From NCBI GenBank assembly GCA_003245875.1, contig QKBW01000049.1, positions 1 through 11,768 on the forward strand: a stretch of DNA of 11,768 nucleotides, read 5' to 3'. This stretch comes from Candidatus Kaiserbacteria bacterium. GTDB lineage: Bacteria > Patescibacteriota > Minisyncoccia > Phycocordibacterales > UBA918. Shown in pieces: positions 11,694-11,768 of the stretch; positions within the stretch are counted from its first letter, which is position 1, and every line of letters starts with the position of its first letter. A program made the position numbers and the translations under genes. The notes below the pieces were generated by a model. It saw only the letters and a program-made list of their open reading frames with translations, was not told the DNA's origin and made no database searches.

Positions 11694-11768
11694 ATGAAAA
11701 GAGTAATTTTATTTGTGCTCCTGGCCGCGATGCTCGGAGGCAACGTTCCAGCCGTACAGGCTGCGACC
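11694..11768 (+). CDS. Exported protein, N-terminal signal peptide only (3' end cut by the window)
   Basis: ATG 11694 opens a frame that stays open to the window edge (25 codons). The peptide MKRVILFVLLAAMLGG then NVPAVQAAT is a textbook Sec signal: basic N-region (KR), a hydrophobic core of about 11 residues, and a polar end with the VQA-A cleavage motif at residues 21-24. The mature protein lies outside, so the function is unknown. No Shine-Dalgarno is present. Possible -10 boxes (e.g. TATGTA at 11685-11690) are weak. It is divergent from the small gene at 11596 with about 97 nt between. Confidence 0.75.
   Translation, partial: MKRVILFVLLAAMLGGNVPAVQAAT

Noticed and set aside
1..11768. CRISPR array, insertion sequence, prophage or toxin-antitoxin module
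   Set aside because: No spaced direct repeats, transposase or integrase motifs, phage structural genes or paired toxin-antitoxin features were seen on either strand.

Overview
The window looks like chromosomal DNA of an ultra-small Patescibacteria (CPR) bacterium, probably of the Parcubacteria side. This is inferred from short intergenic gaps, several genes with an extended -10 box only 6-10 nt before the ATG and no Shine-Dalgarno (leaderless or nearly so), the style of the CAP-domain protein, and an uncharacterised 'DAGVTP' protein of a type I associate with such genomes. The genetic code is standard: TAA, TAG and TGA all end genes here.

Layout. The left end holds the 3' part of a GIY-YIG endonuclease gene and then typA/bipA, a ribosome-associated GTPase. 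typA converges on a minus-strand P1B-like cation ATPase across a perfect 17-bp bidirectional terminator. The ATPase frame is broken near its N-terminus by an in-frame TGA. Divergent from it is a small membrane-anchored leucine-rich-repeat protein. Two minus-strand genes follow, each with its own terminator: a nucleoside 2-deoxyribosyltransferase-like protein and an RluF/RsuA-type pseudouridine synthase. Divergent from the synthase is a HI0933/BaiN-like flavoprotein. After a 180-nt gap with a long imperfect palindrome comes a GC-richer gene of unknown function with a strong ribosome binding site.

The right third is regulatory and cell-surface in character. An ECF-type sigma factor overlaps a three-TM membrane protein that may be its anti-sigma partner. 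A leaderless CAP/SCP-domain membrane protein is translationally coupled (ATGA) to a well-conserved UmuD-like self-cleaving S24 protease. A 52-codon minus-strand gene with a strong ribosome binding site lies in what would otherwise look like a non-coding gap, and the window ends in the signal peptide of an exported protein.

Themes. (1) Two initiation classes coexist: leaderless genes with TGnTATAMT-like promoters, and three genes with a strong Shine-Dalgarno. (2) Three terminators share a CCCTCTGGG core with a base-pair swap, and three minus-strand stop codons lie inside terminator arms. (3) Two conserved coding regions contain perfect long palindromes. I see no CRISPR array, rRNA, tRNA, insertion sequence or complete novel multi-gene system. 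The most interesting items are the interrupted ATPase with a CADD motif, the small minus-strand gene, the sigma/membrane-protein pair and the CAP-UmuD operon.
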